Shown here piece after piece: positions 1 through 55,088 of a stretch of DNA of 64,000 nucleotides (position 1 is its first letter; each line of letters begins with the position of its first letter). Source of the stretch: Dromaius novaehollandiae (lineage: Eukaryota; Chordata; Aves; Casuariiformes; Dromaiidae); assembly GCF_036370855.1 (NCBI RefSeq), contig NC_088132.1, positions 59,062,841 to 59,126,840 on the forward strand. The letters run 5' to 3'. Both the position numbers and the translations under genes were made by a program. The notes under the pieces are model-generated. The model saw nothing but the letters and a program-made list of their open reading frames with translations, was not told the DNA's origin and ran no database searches.

Positions 1-3000
1 AAGTTTTAGCTTATGGTAAGTCTGGAATTTTAAATGAAGGTAAAAGCTTTTTTAGCCCCAAATGGCCCCACCCAATCAACATATTTAATCTGAATATATC
101 TTTCTACTTTATTTAAAGAATTCAACTTCCTTTTGAAGAGGAGGTAAAAGTGTCCATACAAGCAGTCTTATAAAATCTACTAACTTATTAATGAATTTAG
201 CAAGTCAGATTAAAAAAAATAATACAGTGTATACTGACAGATTCTGATTAACAACTCTGAATTAAAGCATACATTTTCTTTCACCATGTCATTTAGTTCT
301 GATTCTCAGAATAAAATTGCCTACTGTGGGAGATAAAGTTTCAATACTGCTACAAGACCAGCCATCTAGCTACAACTGTGTGGTCAGAAATATGTTTGGT
401 TTAGCAGTTATGGGAATTTAGACTTAAATCCAGTTGGTTTTTAATTCAGCTGAATCACCAGAGCTTGATGAAATGCCAGAAGGCTGTCTAAAAGAAAGCA
501 GATCTTTCACAATGGAAGAGCTGATGTCACCCTCACAGCTGCCAAACCAGCAGCTTTGTTTTGTTTTTTTTTAAAAGACAAAGCAAAGTTACAAAAATGG
601 GACAAAACACAATTTTCTGTTTTTTCCTTCCAACACATGTAAATCAGATTTTAATTTATGCAACTTTTAAATTACTTTATGCATTTTGAGTTTTTGTGAC
701 ATTCACATTGCAGAGAAAAATACACTCAAGTTTGTTTCAATGTAATTCTAGCTCTGCTGTTTTTAATTTTCTTAATTTACTACCAAACTCTAAAATTAAT
801 AGAAAATGTGACTGTTTCAAACCTAAACCTGGAAGAGACCAGATCTTTCATACCAATATCCTACTTTTACATAATTGCAAACTCTTTAATAAATTACAAA
901 TCCACACTGAGACACAGTTTCTGAGCTGTGCATTCATCATTTTCGGGAAAAAAAAATTGACCGGGGTTATGAAGAAACAACAAGAAAAAAATAATGGCTT
1001 TAGCAAGGAGAGAAAAGAGCAGCTAGCTCAGAGCAGCCTGAGTCCCTCTGCACCTGCTGAGCTTACCAGACCGGTTTAGCGCAGTGAGGTCCAAGCAGAG
1101 GGTGCGGCACCACATACCTTCTCCCTCCAGCTCTGGCTCCATGAGCAGACAGCCAGCCCTAGAAGGGTTGGCTCTCCATCTGCCTCCCCACTTCCAGTTG
1201 CACAGTCCTGCTCACCCCCACCTTTCTCTGGCTCTGGCATGCATCAGCCCAGCCCCTTCAATGAGGAGATTCAACCCACCTGCCCAGAGGAAAACAATCT
1301 GTTCCTCACCCCAGGTTAGCAAGTTGAATCAGACCATGGACGTATCTGACACGTGCTGGAATAGGTGCAAAATAAGCATCAAGAGCATGTGGCCAGCAAT
1401 GGGGAGGGGAGGAAGTGAAGAAAACTGCTCGATCACTTCACCCCAGGAGACAGAAACCTCAGAGTTTAATTTCAGAGCCACCAAGAGAAGCAGTCTCACC
1501 TGTTCCCAGAAATTCCTTCCTGCCCCTTTCTTTGTGCCAAAACTAGTGTTTAGCAAAGTTGTATTGAGAAACTGATCCTGGGAATATATTCAAGAAAAAG
1601 AAAAAGGTTATTACAATCTGAACCAATATCCTGATTTGGTTCGTAGCTTGACTGTATGGAGTGGTTTTGGTGACCCAAGAGAGGGGGGAATGGAACTGAG
1701 CAGCTATGGGAGGCAGGACTTGCTCTTTGGTAAGCATTATCAACTTACACTAGCTTAAACTCTATGAAACTACTACCTCCAGCTGAGGTTCCCTGATGGC
1801 TTGAACCGATGTAGCTGTCAGGTGCAGTCCCTTCCTCTGCCACCACCAGCTACACACTCCCATCCGCTCCCAGTAATACAGCCACGGGGTAGGTTGATTC
1901 AGCTGGTTGATTTGGTAGAAATCTTTCCTCCTCTTCTTTTTTTTCTTTTCAAGGCTAGTTTGACAGGCTGATCTGGCAGAAGATTCATCTTATCATGTGA
2001 TTTCCAGATCCAGCTCAGGGGAAGCAGAAAAGGATGAGAGGAAAGGAGAGAGATTGCCCAGTCTGGCAATAGCTCCCCATCAGACTGGCTTTGCTACAGA
2101 GGCTGCACCATGGCCTCCCCAGCAGTATGACTTACGGCCTTTACCCCAGTCTCACACTCCAAGGGCCACATGGCCTCCTCTGCAAAAACACCGTAACTGT
2201 TGTGGGTTCGCATTGTAAACCAGATCAGTTCACTAGAGAGAAAAGATTATTTTTAACCCTGATCATTTCACTGGACTGCCATAGGTCAGAGAGCAGCATG
2301 AGGGCAAGAGTCTGCAGTGGAGGACAGGAACTCCTTTTTAGCACCAGAGGGAACAAATGAGAAATTGCAGTCTGAGATACTGCAAGAAAGTTTTATATTT
2401 GGATGAAGAAAGCTGCCCTCAGAGAGAAATGGCAATTGCCTGAGACAGTAAAAGAAGGCCTGTCAGCATGGGCATAAGGAAGGCCAAAGACTTAATAATC
2501 AACACAGGAGGTAAAAAGGAACTGAGCAAAACATATATGTACATATTTTAACACCATAGGCAAAGAAACACTGATCTCAAAACAGGACAAGGAGACAATA
2601 AACAGTCAAGGCAAGAGCAAGACTCAAGAATGAAACAGTTTTTATCACCTTAGTGATAGGAAGATTGTATGAGCAATTATTTTAAAATGCTTTTTTAAAA
2701 CATGAACAGAGCTATGACTACTGAAAAGATGGAAGTACCTACATTTTCCAAACTTTGTGTCTCCCTAATCTATTAATAATAGAAATACTGATATAATTTT
2801 TCTGGATCCTGATTGTAAATTCGTTACTCAACTTGTACAAATGAAGAGCACAGATACTTTCAGAAATAGGCTGAGTTGCATACATACAAACTCATTCCTA
2901 ATAACGCAGTCTTCTAAATAGAAAAATGTAATTGTTACATGCCATTACGAGAAAGCATAATTTCACTACCCTGGTCAAAACCAGCATCATAAATAATAAA

Positions 3001-4881
3001 ATGACCCATCTTGAAAAGCACAAAACATTCCAACTTTCAATCAATTTATAACAAATTAAGCACATTATGATAATAGTTCAAGTATAAAGAAATCTGGATT
3101 CTTGTCCCCAACACATATAAATTAATATGTTCTGTTGCATTAGAAATGATGCAGGTTATTTAAAAGAATGGTGATCTGAGAAATACAGTTTTATACCACT
3201 GTTACACATGACAAAATATTCCTATCTTATCAAATCTATCAGTAATACAATGACTCTCAAATCTTCTGAGAATGATATTGTAAAATCAAAATTTGGAAGA
3301 ACCACATGTATTCATTTGAGGGTCAGCACTGCCTGATCTTGACTATAAGTGCTATTATGGCAGAAAGTGAATTGGATAGCAAGGTAAGTTGCCAAAGTTG
3401 TAAGCCTTTGCTGAGAAGAGACAGAGAAATCCTGCATGGTGCATAAGGACATGCAGGTAAGTAGTTACATTTTTGTTTTTAATATGACTCTACTTTTGAA
3501 AGGCATATAAAAACATTATAGATTTACAGCTACACATATCCATCCCCCTGTTCTTGCTGGCTAAAAGTGACATCTCATCCAGAATGAAAGTTCTGTTTTC
3601 TACACCTTTCCCCTCCCTTCTCTAGTCTCACAGAACACACACGTGCACACAAGAAGCAAGGAAATAATATATGTAGTGAATAGCGAAGTGTCAGTAGACT
3701 AGGGCATCATGGAAACAATCTGGTGAAGTACTTCCTTAGCTTAGGCTCCTGAAAACTTCCTTTTCTCATCCCCCTTGTATTTAAACCAGGAAGTTGTCTA
3801 TTCAAACACCTCAGCTGAGCTGAGATGGTCTCTGAAGTATGCCTCAGAATACCACATCAGGGTAAAACATTATACAGGAATGCTACAACTCATTGAGTGT
3901 TCTTTGAAGAGTAATTGGAGAGGCTACGCCTTAATTCCATCAGTATGTAGGAATTATCTACAGGCAGTGCTGTCCAGCCAACATTAGCTATGCACAATGT
4001 TGCTCCTTCTCAGAGAAGCACCACAGAACCAGATGTGCACTGCAGCAGACCACCTTACCCATTTCCATCAAGTTACTACACAGTAACTTCCATCTGTCTT
4101 GCAGACAACAGATCACTGCCCGCATGGTACTAGTTTCCCTCTGTCTGGATTTACTTCTTCATTTAATGAAACACAGGAATGCTATAAAAACAGTGGAAAG
4201 GACATGTTCCAATGTTCTGCATGAAAAAATCTCTGCTTGAAAAGTCTGTAGTCCTTAGCAAACTAATAATGTTGAATCATAAAACAGACTGTGTTTAGAG
4301 AGCTATACAACTGGCAAACTTAAGCTCCAATTCATGTGATTATGGCATTAAAGATCCAATTCATGTGATTATGGAACAAAAGCAACCACGAAGCTTGGAA
4401 CTTCTCTGCTTCACACAAACTCAGGTTTTCCATTTGCAAGGTCAATAGTACAATCATGTTATATAGATGTATCAAGATATGGTAGGGTGAGCCATTCATT
4501 GGGAGCTACCTACTAACCTGGAGCACTGAAGACAGGGTGTTTTTTTTGGTTTTTGTTTTTTGGCAGTGTTCCTCCCTGTGCACCTCAGGCACATGGCTGT
4601 TCCTCAACAACCTCACGTCCTAAAGTGCTTCATTCATTACTCAGCAGCATGCATCAGAGCTCTGTGAAATGGAGAGTGTGTACTGATCATGATTTAGTAT
4701 GTATTTATGGTGCCTGGGGAATGGTGTTCCTGTATCTTTAAGCTGAACTACTTCAAAGAAGAAGGCATCCTACTCTATTTTGTTTCAGCTGGAAGGAAAT
4801 ACTTTGCTTATGGAAAACACAGAACATTAGGAAGATAAACTATATGTTTAATAAACTTTTAAAGATCCATAGCATACTCAC
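1..4881 (-). other. ARSB: ARSB intron 6, partial
   Basis: Non-coding and mostly AT-rich. I searched the minus strand for the next ARSB exon (in human it contains AAIRHGNWKLLTGYP) and did not find it. Two patches, about 1030-1500 and 1780-2360, are richer in GC than their surroundings but show no recognisable gene. A short direct duplication lies at 4326-4374. Confidence 0.8.
4326..4374 (+). repeat. Direct repeat, 20-bp unit at 29-bp spacing
   Basis: TCCAATTCATGTGATTATGG occurs identically at 4326-4345 and 4355-4374 in ARSB intron 6, a recent local duplication. Confidence 0.93.
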
Positions 4882-47471
<42,590 letters not shown>

Positions 47472-47589
47472 CGCCGCCCGCCCGCGCAACCAGGAACTGG
47501 GCCGCCGGGCGGGCCGGGCGCCCACGGCCGTCCCCGAGTGGGCAGCGGAGCCCGCCCCGGGGCCGGGCCGCGGCGCGGGGAGCGCCCCC

Positions 47590-47620
47590 GGTCCGCCCGC
47601 CGGGGGCGGAGGCGGGGTGG
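47590..47620. promoter_or_regulatory. GC-box cluster, probable Sp1 sites of the ARSB promoter
   Basis: CCGCCC at 47593-47598 and GGGGCGGAGGCGGGG within 47603-47617 are GC boxes 120-150 bases upstream of the ARSB ATG. I saw no TATA box. I also found no perfect CLEAR element (the TFEB site GTCACGTGAC common at lysosomal genes) between 47.2 and 48.0 kb. The nearest look-alike is TCACGTCA at 47973-47980, which is closer to a CRE. Confidence 0.5.
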
Positions 47621-47782
47621 CGCCGCGCCGCGGTCTCCTCAGCAGCGCAGGGCTGCGGCCGCGGCCCAGCCCTGCTCCTTCACGGAGGCGTGTGCCGTAA
47701 TTTAGGCCACAAACAGGTTTTCTAACCGTCAGGATAGGGAGGTTTTGCAGTACCGGCCTGGATCGATGCTGTATAGTTTAAG

Positions 47783-47807
47783 TTGATTCATTTATTAAAT
47801 GAATCAA
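47783..47807. repeat. Perfect 25-bp inverted repeat upstream of ARSB
   Basis: Arms TTGATTCATTTA (47783-47794) and TAAATGAATCAA (47796-47807) flank a single T. Each arm carries a TGATTCA half that resembles an AP-1/Maf-type site. It sits about 310 bases upstream of the ARSB ATG, just outside the CpG island. Confidence 0.93.
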
Positions 47808-50800
47808 AAAACTGATTGTAACGTTGTTGCCCGTCATACCGGAGTATTCAACTCCGTGATGTTGGAGCTCTCTTCCAATTGTATCTTCCTTTAACTCCTA
47901 CATTACGACCTCCATTGCAGACCGTGGAGCCTTTCCCATGGGGAACCCCGGAACTACGTGGGAGCTTTCGTTTCACGTCATTTTTGCTTCCATGAAAGTC
48001 AACAGAGCAATTTTAGTAGAGGACACAGTATATTCTCGTACAAGTAGCTGGAGTGTTACTCAGTTCTCTCTTTGTATCCAAGACCATAGCAGCCCATCCA
48101 GACTACACAGAGCTTATTTGACACATAAGCCAGATGGGGCAGCCACGTATTAGTAGCTGCAAAACAGCCCTCGTCTTGCTGCTTGCCAACCTGTGCTACA
48201 GCCCTGGAAAGACAAGTCGCCACTGCCGCTGAAGAAGCAGCGGAGGAGTGTGAGATGGCAGCTACTACTGCAGCAGGAAGTGCGTGGTGCCTCTCCTTCC
48301 GCTCGTACCAGCATCAGCTGCTGCTCTGATCCCTTCCCCTGCCCATCCCCATCAGCCAAATCATGGGTGACCCAGTGCTTTTTTTCTGGGGGTGTTAGGA
48401 TATAATTTTGTTTCTATGGATGAGAAGCTTGATCTAGCTCTGGTGGTAAAATATTGCTTGGGACTGTTAGTGAATAGGAAGGAACTGAAGCAACCCAGAA
48501 GCTGAAATAACAGCTATGCCAACAAGGCTGTTTCTTCAGACCATGTAATCTTCAAACGCAATATCATAACGACTACTAACCTAATTATAATCTTGATGTA
48601 AAATCTAAGACTGAGTACTGTGAAATGACAGAAATAACTGTCAGCTCTATTCAGTTTCATTCATCCATGGAATACATATGAATTTCCGTATCCATTTAAA
48701 GATCAAATAATCATGTGTTTGACATTTAGCTGAAATGGTATGTATGTATATTCCCAAATTTATATAGCCATTTGGTGACAGGTGAAAAAAAATCCACATT
48801 AAAAATAAAATTTATCAGTAAATAAAGGCAAAGACTGAATATGCCAGACTCCTATTTGCTGTCTTTTTGACTGACAAGTCTCTGTGGAAAGAAGATTCTT
48901 TCGCCTATGAATGAAGGCTCCTGGATAAGCCTATGAAGTTACCAGCTCTTTACTCATAAAATCCTTAGTATTCCCTGCTGGTATGAAAACAACAACAATG
49001 ATGAGAGATGCCACATTTTTTCTACAATAAGAGTGTGCTATATTCCACAGCTCAAAAATACTGCTCGATAACTTCACACTGCACTATCTCCAAATTAGGA
49101 AATTACAGGAGGAGATATGTTTGTGAGAGGTAGCTAATTCATTCTGATTGTCATAAATACATAGTTGTATTATGATAATTCAGTGTAAATCAGATGACTG
49201 ATTTATAATCCCTTGAGAAGTCAGTTTAGGCTTAAATTGCCAAGTCTGACTCATGTACAATATCACGTGACTGATTCCCAGAATGTATATTTTTTAGGTT
49301 GCTAGTCCTGACACTTGACTAGACAAAGGGTACTGGCTGTGCTCCCTGCGTCCTGATGTTTCTCTGGGCCTTCTGGGTCAAAGAAATGGAAAGCCCTGCA
49401 GAGGCAACTCTGAATAAGATGACAGGAGGACACATTGGAACTGCACTCAGCACACAGGAGAAGAAAATCCGTAATAAAAAGAAACCAGGGAGGCAGCAGT
49501 GGTAAGAAGAAGATATATCTGATAGGTAATGTCAAGTGCCAAAAAAATCCAGGCAAAAAGAAGGTGATCTGAGATAAGAGAGAGATAAAACAAAATTTGA
49601 AAAGGAAGAGATGAATTAAAAGAATAGATTTTTTTTGTTAAATTTTTCACTCCTAAAAGACAATGAAGAATGATCTGATACTATTAAGGCAAGCTACCAC
49701 TGGTTTTGTTATACATAGACTTGCAAGTTCTCTTTTCTTCATGTGCAAACTACTGTTAGTGCTGTGTTGTTATAGCTTCATTCTGCCTATCACACCACGT
49801 TTATTTTCTTGGTGAGTCTCCAATCAGAGTCAATTCTTGGACAGAGCACAGATGTGCTGGAAGTTCGTGAAGAAGGCTTTCCCTGATGCTTTTGTTCCTC
49901 TCAGCTTTAGGACATGGATGAAAATTAAACAAGTTACACTAACAAGACACCCAGAGTCTTTCTTTTTTGGGAAGCAGGCAAACAAGGCCTTTTCTTGCTT
50001 ATGAGCCCAGTGTCTAAATAGGGCACTGGTATCAGAACAAGAAGCAACAATACTTTCCTAAAGTTAGTTTTCCCTGAAGTGAATTCCATGATTACTGCCA
50101 AGCTGATATGTGACTATGAGTTAGATTTTCTTTGTTGAGATGTGATTCACACTGTTCAAAAGACTGGAAACTTCCATCTTACCTTATTTTTAGTTCAGAT
50201 CCCATCACCAGTCACAGTTGTCTCACTGAATTATGTATTTCACCAACTTCTCCCATATCCTTATTATATGTAAAATTCTATTCAAATGTTAGCACATTCC
50301 CATGGAAACAATTCTCGTTCATTCAAAATAATTACCTTCAAACTCTACACAGTGCTCACGAAAACAGAAATGTTGGATATAAATGTTGTGATCAAATTCA
50401 TAATACCTATTCATCTGGCATGGTTTCAAAATTATTATTGTGCTCAAGTGCTGCTGAACTCATATCCCCTTTTTAGAGGAGTGTCAGGAGTTATTTGCTA
50501 TTCATCCTGCTCAACAGAATAAGATAACCTTGTTGCCTGAATGGTCAGAGTTATAACACTAAATCAAACCATCTAAAACATACGCAGCAAATACAACTTA
50601 TTTGCACAGTTGCAGTCTGGATGTTGCTGCTGTCATATTTTCTTTGAGGTTTTTATTAATTTCTATTTCAGAAATTTGGAATCTCAGTCAGAAAATATTA
50701 TTTATATCAGAGAATAGTCTCTTGAATCAAAAGAATAAATCCTGGAAGTGGCCTGTGTTCAGGCCCCTCAGTCTCGGTTTACATTTTCTGAATTTGAATT

Positions 50801-51446
50801 TGGATAATTTGGATGTTGTTTGGGGGTTAGCAATTAAGGAAATCATTTGAGTGACAGGCTAAATTATGGTATCCATGTTGATTTTATCATTCCACACAAA
50901 GTATGAACATGGCACATCTTGCCATAGTATATGGGAACATGGAACATAAATTCAAGTGGTAGTAGTAACATCCACTCTGGGGTACTAAAGCTCTCTGAAG
51001 CAGGGATGAGAATAAAGGAAGATCATATAAAACACGTCTGAAAAACCTGCCTTTTGAGATGTCATAATCTGTTCGCACACAGAAATTTCAGTATTTCGGA
51101 AAATCTTCTAGATGACCGTCATTTTTTCACATCATTACGGATTTCTCTCCTTTGTTAGTTCACGTGGCTGCAGAAGACTTAAAAAATGTCCCTTTCAGTC
51201 TTTCCACCATTGCATTTTGGTTTGATTGATTGGAAGCCCTCTTAACACATGCATGTACTGCTTAAACATTCTTGCTCTTATTCACTTCCTCTTGCTGTAT
51301 CTTGACACCATAAGCTTATGCAACATTGTATCACAACATGCCATGAAAAGAAATAATGACAGGAAACCACAAATAACTGCTGAGTCTCCCCCACCAATTT
51401 CTTCAGGTTTATAATTTTCATTTTATAACTATGAAGGATTGACCTG

Positions 51447-51479
51447 TCCCTCAGAGAGGAACTGAACCTCTCTGTGGGA
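51447..51479. repeat. Inverted repeat, 13-bp arms with one mismatch, 7-nt loop
   Basis: TCCCTCAGAGAGG (51447-51459) and CCTCTCTGTGGGA (51467-51479) pair except for one T-T, around AACTGAA. Pairing does not extend further, so the stem is shorter than a usual pre-miRNA. Confidence 0.85.
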
Positions 51480-53600
51480 ATGATTTGCAGTGGTTCTTCC
51501 CCTTAGAAGCAGCATACTGTGCAATGTGCTGCAATGTTTAGCTATCCTAATAAATACTCAGTATGCTGACTTGGGTATCATAGCAGTAGAAAAGAAGCTG
51601 GGTGAACTAGGAAGCTCAACCAGAGACATAGCTGTCACAGCTAATGTGCTTCTAATACTCAGCCATGCTTGCTTAAAACTACTTCAAGTATCTCTGCTTC
51701 TCAGTGCATTGTTAAACATAAAGCACAGCCATTCCTAAGACATACCACACTGCAACAAGTTGTCAGATACTCCATTTGTCATATTTATGGTCAGTAAGGA
51801 ATACAAAGCTGTTCTGGTCTTACAAATGGGCTGCAGGAAAGACATCTTACTTTGTATCACCTTTTTCCAGAAACCATGTCTTACATTTTTTGTCTAATTC
51901 CCTAAATCTTGAAATGAAAATTAACTGGACAAGGCTCAATCTTGACTGGACTTGGATGACAACAGCTGCCACTGAGAAGCCCATAAGAAATCAGTATTTA
52001 GGCCTCCTCTCTTTAGATCATATGTATTCACAGTCTACATATAGTCTTGCTCCAGTTTTCATGGTCATGTTTTGAATCTGAGCCAGAGTACAAGAAAGCA
52101 CTTAGATGCTTGTTAAGCTTGTGCACATACCTAAACTAAAACATACTTTTGAATGCCCTACTGAATAAAGGTAGGATTTTTCAGCAGTCTCATGCTCCTG
52201 TTATCTATGAATATATATTATCTATGAATATTATATATAAACAAGTACATGGACACAATTTCTGAGCTCACCTGAATGTTGGAATTATCTCTGTGATTCA
52301 TTATCTTTTGCACAGGTTGCAGAAAACCTGCCCTTTCTGAACAGTCTGTCTGCTCTGGTCAACATGCTAATGAATAGCACTTCTTTCTTCCAAGATGGAA
52401 AACAAAATCTGCTTCTAGTGCCCTCAGAGGAGAAGACATCAGCAAAACAGAAGTGGCTTCCACAATTGCTGGACAAGTGTTTTGGTGTAGCAAAGCCTAC
52501 TGGGAAAGTGTATGCAAGAACCTGTTTCAGTGTAACTGTTATTGTACTATACACTCCAGGACATCATGACTAGTGAATTTGCATGTTCTTGGGCAATAAT
52601 GAAATCAGAAACTATGTCCTTAAGAATTGTTCTCCTCTTCCGCGTTCTAAATCAAGCCATATTGCATTGTGTTGTTTTCTAGGTTTCTTAAATGATCAGG
52701 GAAAGATAGTGGCAAGTGCCTTATTACAAATAGTATCACCTTTATCAAAAATAACATCTCTGGTTGGTTCAGCAAAGTAGAACCAAATCACTCATGAAGG
52801 AGTAACAGAGAATAATTTCTGAATGGATTTTTCACTCAAGACAGCAATATGTGCTAACCTGCCACATCTTATATTTTATTTTGACCTCAATTGTAAAGGA
52901 TATTCAGAACAGCAGAATGTAATTCCAACTTTCCTTAAATTTTTAGCAAGAATAGCTGTTCATTATGCAAACTGCGTTTCTACTGCATATTCTATTTTTA
53001 CATTTCTTCTTTGCTGAAGATTTAGAGGCACCAACTGTTCTGGAAGAAAGTGCATTCTGGACATTCTTTATATTTATATGACCATAGAAAAGGATTATCT
53101 GTAGCCTAATGATGAATGTTATTCTTTGTAAGTGGGAATAGTGACATTGGTGTGATTCAAAAGAATTATTGAGCATATTATGGAATTTAGAAGTGTGTTT
53201 TAATCATTTATTGTGTTCCTGTTGCTTATATTATCCCAATCCTGCTTATTCAGGTTATCAAATATTTAACATTGATATAATTAACAGGAAAAGGACAAAC
53301 AGTTCTTCAGTGTCTAAATCTTCATATTTAGACCATTAAATCAGTGCTCCATCATGCAGTACTTTTTAGTTCTATCCAGAGATTGAGCAATAACACCATG
53401 TGTGTTGTAAAATATTACATGTAATCTACTAGAAGATCCATATAAAATAATGACCATAAAGAATGGGCTTCCTCTAAATGTTTAATTAGGAAGAACTAAA
53501 TTTTGATCTTCTGTCAGAATTTCTGCTGCGATAACACATTGGGAAGCAATGTTAACAGTTCAGTTTCCCTTTAATTATTATTTTTTAACCATTGTTGAAT

Positions 53601-53606
53601 TTTATT
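53601..53606 (-). other. Candidate DMGDH polyadenylation signal
   Basis: AATAAA on the minus strand (TTTATT on +), about 480 bases past the DMGDH stop codon. A second AATAAA lies at 53212-53207. Either could end the DMGDH 3' UTR; sequence alone does not decide, and no clear GU-rich element follows the first one. Confidence 0.35.
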
Positions 53607-54080
53607 TCAGTACTTTAGACAGCATTTCTGTGCAGAGCTAGTGATACTATTTTAATGATAAGTTTGTGACATCAAGGAGCAATGATAAAGTACTTTACCC
53701 CAAAGAGAGGCAAGGGAGGAACTATGTCTCAAGGAGAAAGAATTTGCTATTGGCCAGTACCAAAAGCAATTTTCTCCCCTGCTCAGATCTCCTGGACAGC
53801 GTGTGGACAAGCTGAATAGAGGATCTACTCATTCCCAGCCACTTTCTGCTCACAACTGCTATTGAGAAGGAGGCATGCACAGCAGTTCATTAACTGTGCT
53901 CAGATCTCTGATGTGAATAGCCCATAAAAGGAAGCAAGAAGGCAACACCGTAAAATTCCTCACTGACATGGCATCTTGCATTTAGTGATTAATGAATCTG
54001 AGTAGTCTGATTTTCTTAATTTCATGGCTATAAATAGAACTATTTCTTACTGCACAATTTCCTGTACCCACCATCTGTGT

Positions 54081-54296
54081 TCACGCTTTGGGACTTCTAC
54101 CCTTTCTCTGCAGGCAGGTTCTCGTTGGTTCAGTCAGCACCAATGGCTCTTTTATAATAGTTGCTGAATAATTCTTTCCTAAAAGTTCAACTTCCAAATT
54201 CTGTCCAACTTTGCTAAGTTCTGTGGGAACATATGCAAAAGCCAGACTCTGCTGAGCACAGTAGCTGAAACAGCCAGATGTGGTATTGCCAATAAC
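54081..54296 (-). CDS. DMGDH: DMGDH terminal coding exon and stop
   Basis: Encodes the C-terminal 71 residues, VIGNTTSG to GRSPKA, followed by TGA. The acceptor AG is at 54298-54297. The frame stays open upstream past the acceptor to 54470, but that part is intronic: it is low-complexity and has no DMGDH similarity. After EPTR the C-terminal tail is basic and poorly conserved, as expected for this family. Confidence 0.93.
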   Translation of the reverse strand, partial: VIGNTTSGCFSYCAQQSLAFAYVPTELSKVGQNLEVELLGKNYSATIIKEPLVLTEPTRTCLQRKGRSPKA

Positions 54297-55088
54297 CTGA
54301 AAAAAGAAACAAACATGCATCTTTATTTTCACCACATAGTGGGGTTTCCAAAAAAAAAAAAACCAAAAACTGTACCTCTTAGATATTAGTTTCTGTTTAT
54401 AAACTTCATATATCAAGTAATTTTTGAGTGTGTCATGCAGTTCATAATTTTCCTCACTGGGTGAAATCACCCTAAGTTGGGATTTTTTACGCCTTAAACC
54501 CCCAGTCTATTCCTATTGTGTTCAATTAACTTTTCAACCGAAACAAACACTATTCACATTTATATATACAATAATTTAACTGCTAATGAGTGCTTCAATA
54601 CCTAATCTGCACTGAAATGCGACAGGTTAAACTTTGTTTCTTTTTTTTTTTAAGTGAATAATAAAAGTCATGTTAGGAGAATGGTGAACCTGCAGGAAAA
54701 AAAGAATAGATGACCTAATATTGTAGTCTGGTCCAGCTCTAGTTTCTGTAACTTGATAGTATATCACATTTTATCTGTAGATATATACAGTTAGCCTTTG
54801 CTTCCTGCTTGAATATCAGAAAATAGTATCATAGCTTCAAATTGTTCTGTGCCAGTAAAACAAAAATAATACATTCACACTTGAAACACAAAGTTAGATT
54901 CTGTTCATGGAGAATTAACTTTTGTTTCTTGTAACATGATCTATAGCCCTTACCTTGCCATTATGCCACACACTTTCATTTCCCTCTGGATCAATGTTAT
55001 CTGTTTCCAGCATGAGATATGCCAATCGCCGTTTCAACCCCTTTTCTTTAATCTGCTTCAGCACTTGCTTTCCTATAAAGTCTGCTGG
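54081..55088 (-). CDS. DMGDH: Dimethylglycine dehydrogenase (DMGDH), last two coding exons
   Basis: Mitochondrial matrix flavoenzyme of choline catabolism. It oxidatively demethylates N,N-dimethylglycine to sarcosine, passing electrons to ETF and the one-carbon unit to tetrahydrofolate. Only the C-terminal 116 residues are here, from exons 55088-54954 and 54296-54081, with stop TGA at 54083-54081. They belong to the C-terminal GcvT-like (aminomethyltransferase) barrel domain that binds folate. Recognisable blocks are [38 protein letters not shown] and [10 protein letters not shown] near the end. SARDH and PDPR share this architecture, but the [10 protein letters not shown] tail and the position directly upstream of ARSB favour DMGDH. 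Earlier exons, including the FAD domain, were not found up to 64000 and presumably lie beyond the window. Confidence 0.94.
54297..54953 (-). other. DMGDH: DMGDH last intron (657 bp)
   Basis: Short AT-rich intron with GT-AG ends between the two DMGDH exons. No other feature is seen. Confidence 0.88.
54954..55088 (-). CDS. DMGDH: DMGDH penultimate coding exon
   Basis: Exactly 45 codons, phase 0 at both ends, from PADFIGKQ to WHNGK. The acceptor AG is at 55090-55089, preceded by a T-rich tract on the minus strand. The donor GTAAGG starts at 54953. It joins in frame to the last exon across a 657-bp intron. Confidence 0.93.

Larger units (their letters stand above)
47701..54080. other. DMGDH 3' UTR and DMGDH-ARSB intergenic region
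   Basis: 6.4 kb with no recognisable coding gene. The right part should be DMGDH 3' UTR. A 25-bp palindrome lies at 47783-47807 near the ARSB promoter. A GC-richer patch at about 48170-48370 has short open frames on both strands but no recognisable product. A 13-bp-arm hairpin lies at 51447-51479, and 52300-52560 has overlapping short open frames on both strands of no known family. Confidence 0.7.

Noticed and set aside
4060..4130. Minus-strand RWKLL reminiscent of the WKLLTGYP block of ARSB exon 7
   Set aside because: Flanking residues and spacing do not match, and no proper splice borders with the needed phase are present.
47472..47525. Apparent 18-codon N-terminal extension of ARSB exon 1
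   Set aside because: The upstream codon at 47525 is GTG, not ATG. The ATG at 47471 has a strong Kozak context and directly precedes a good signal peptide.
54297..54470. N-terminal continuation of the last DMGDH exon frame
   Set aside because: A clear acceptor at 54298-54297 and an in-phase join to the previous exon show this part is intron.
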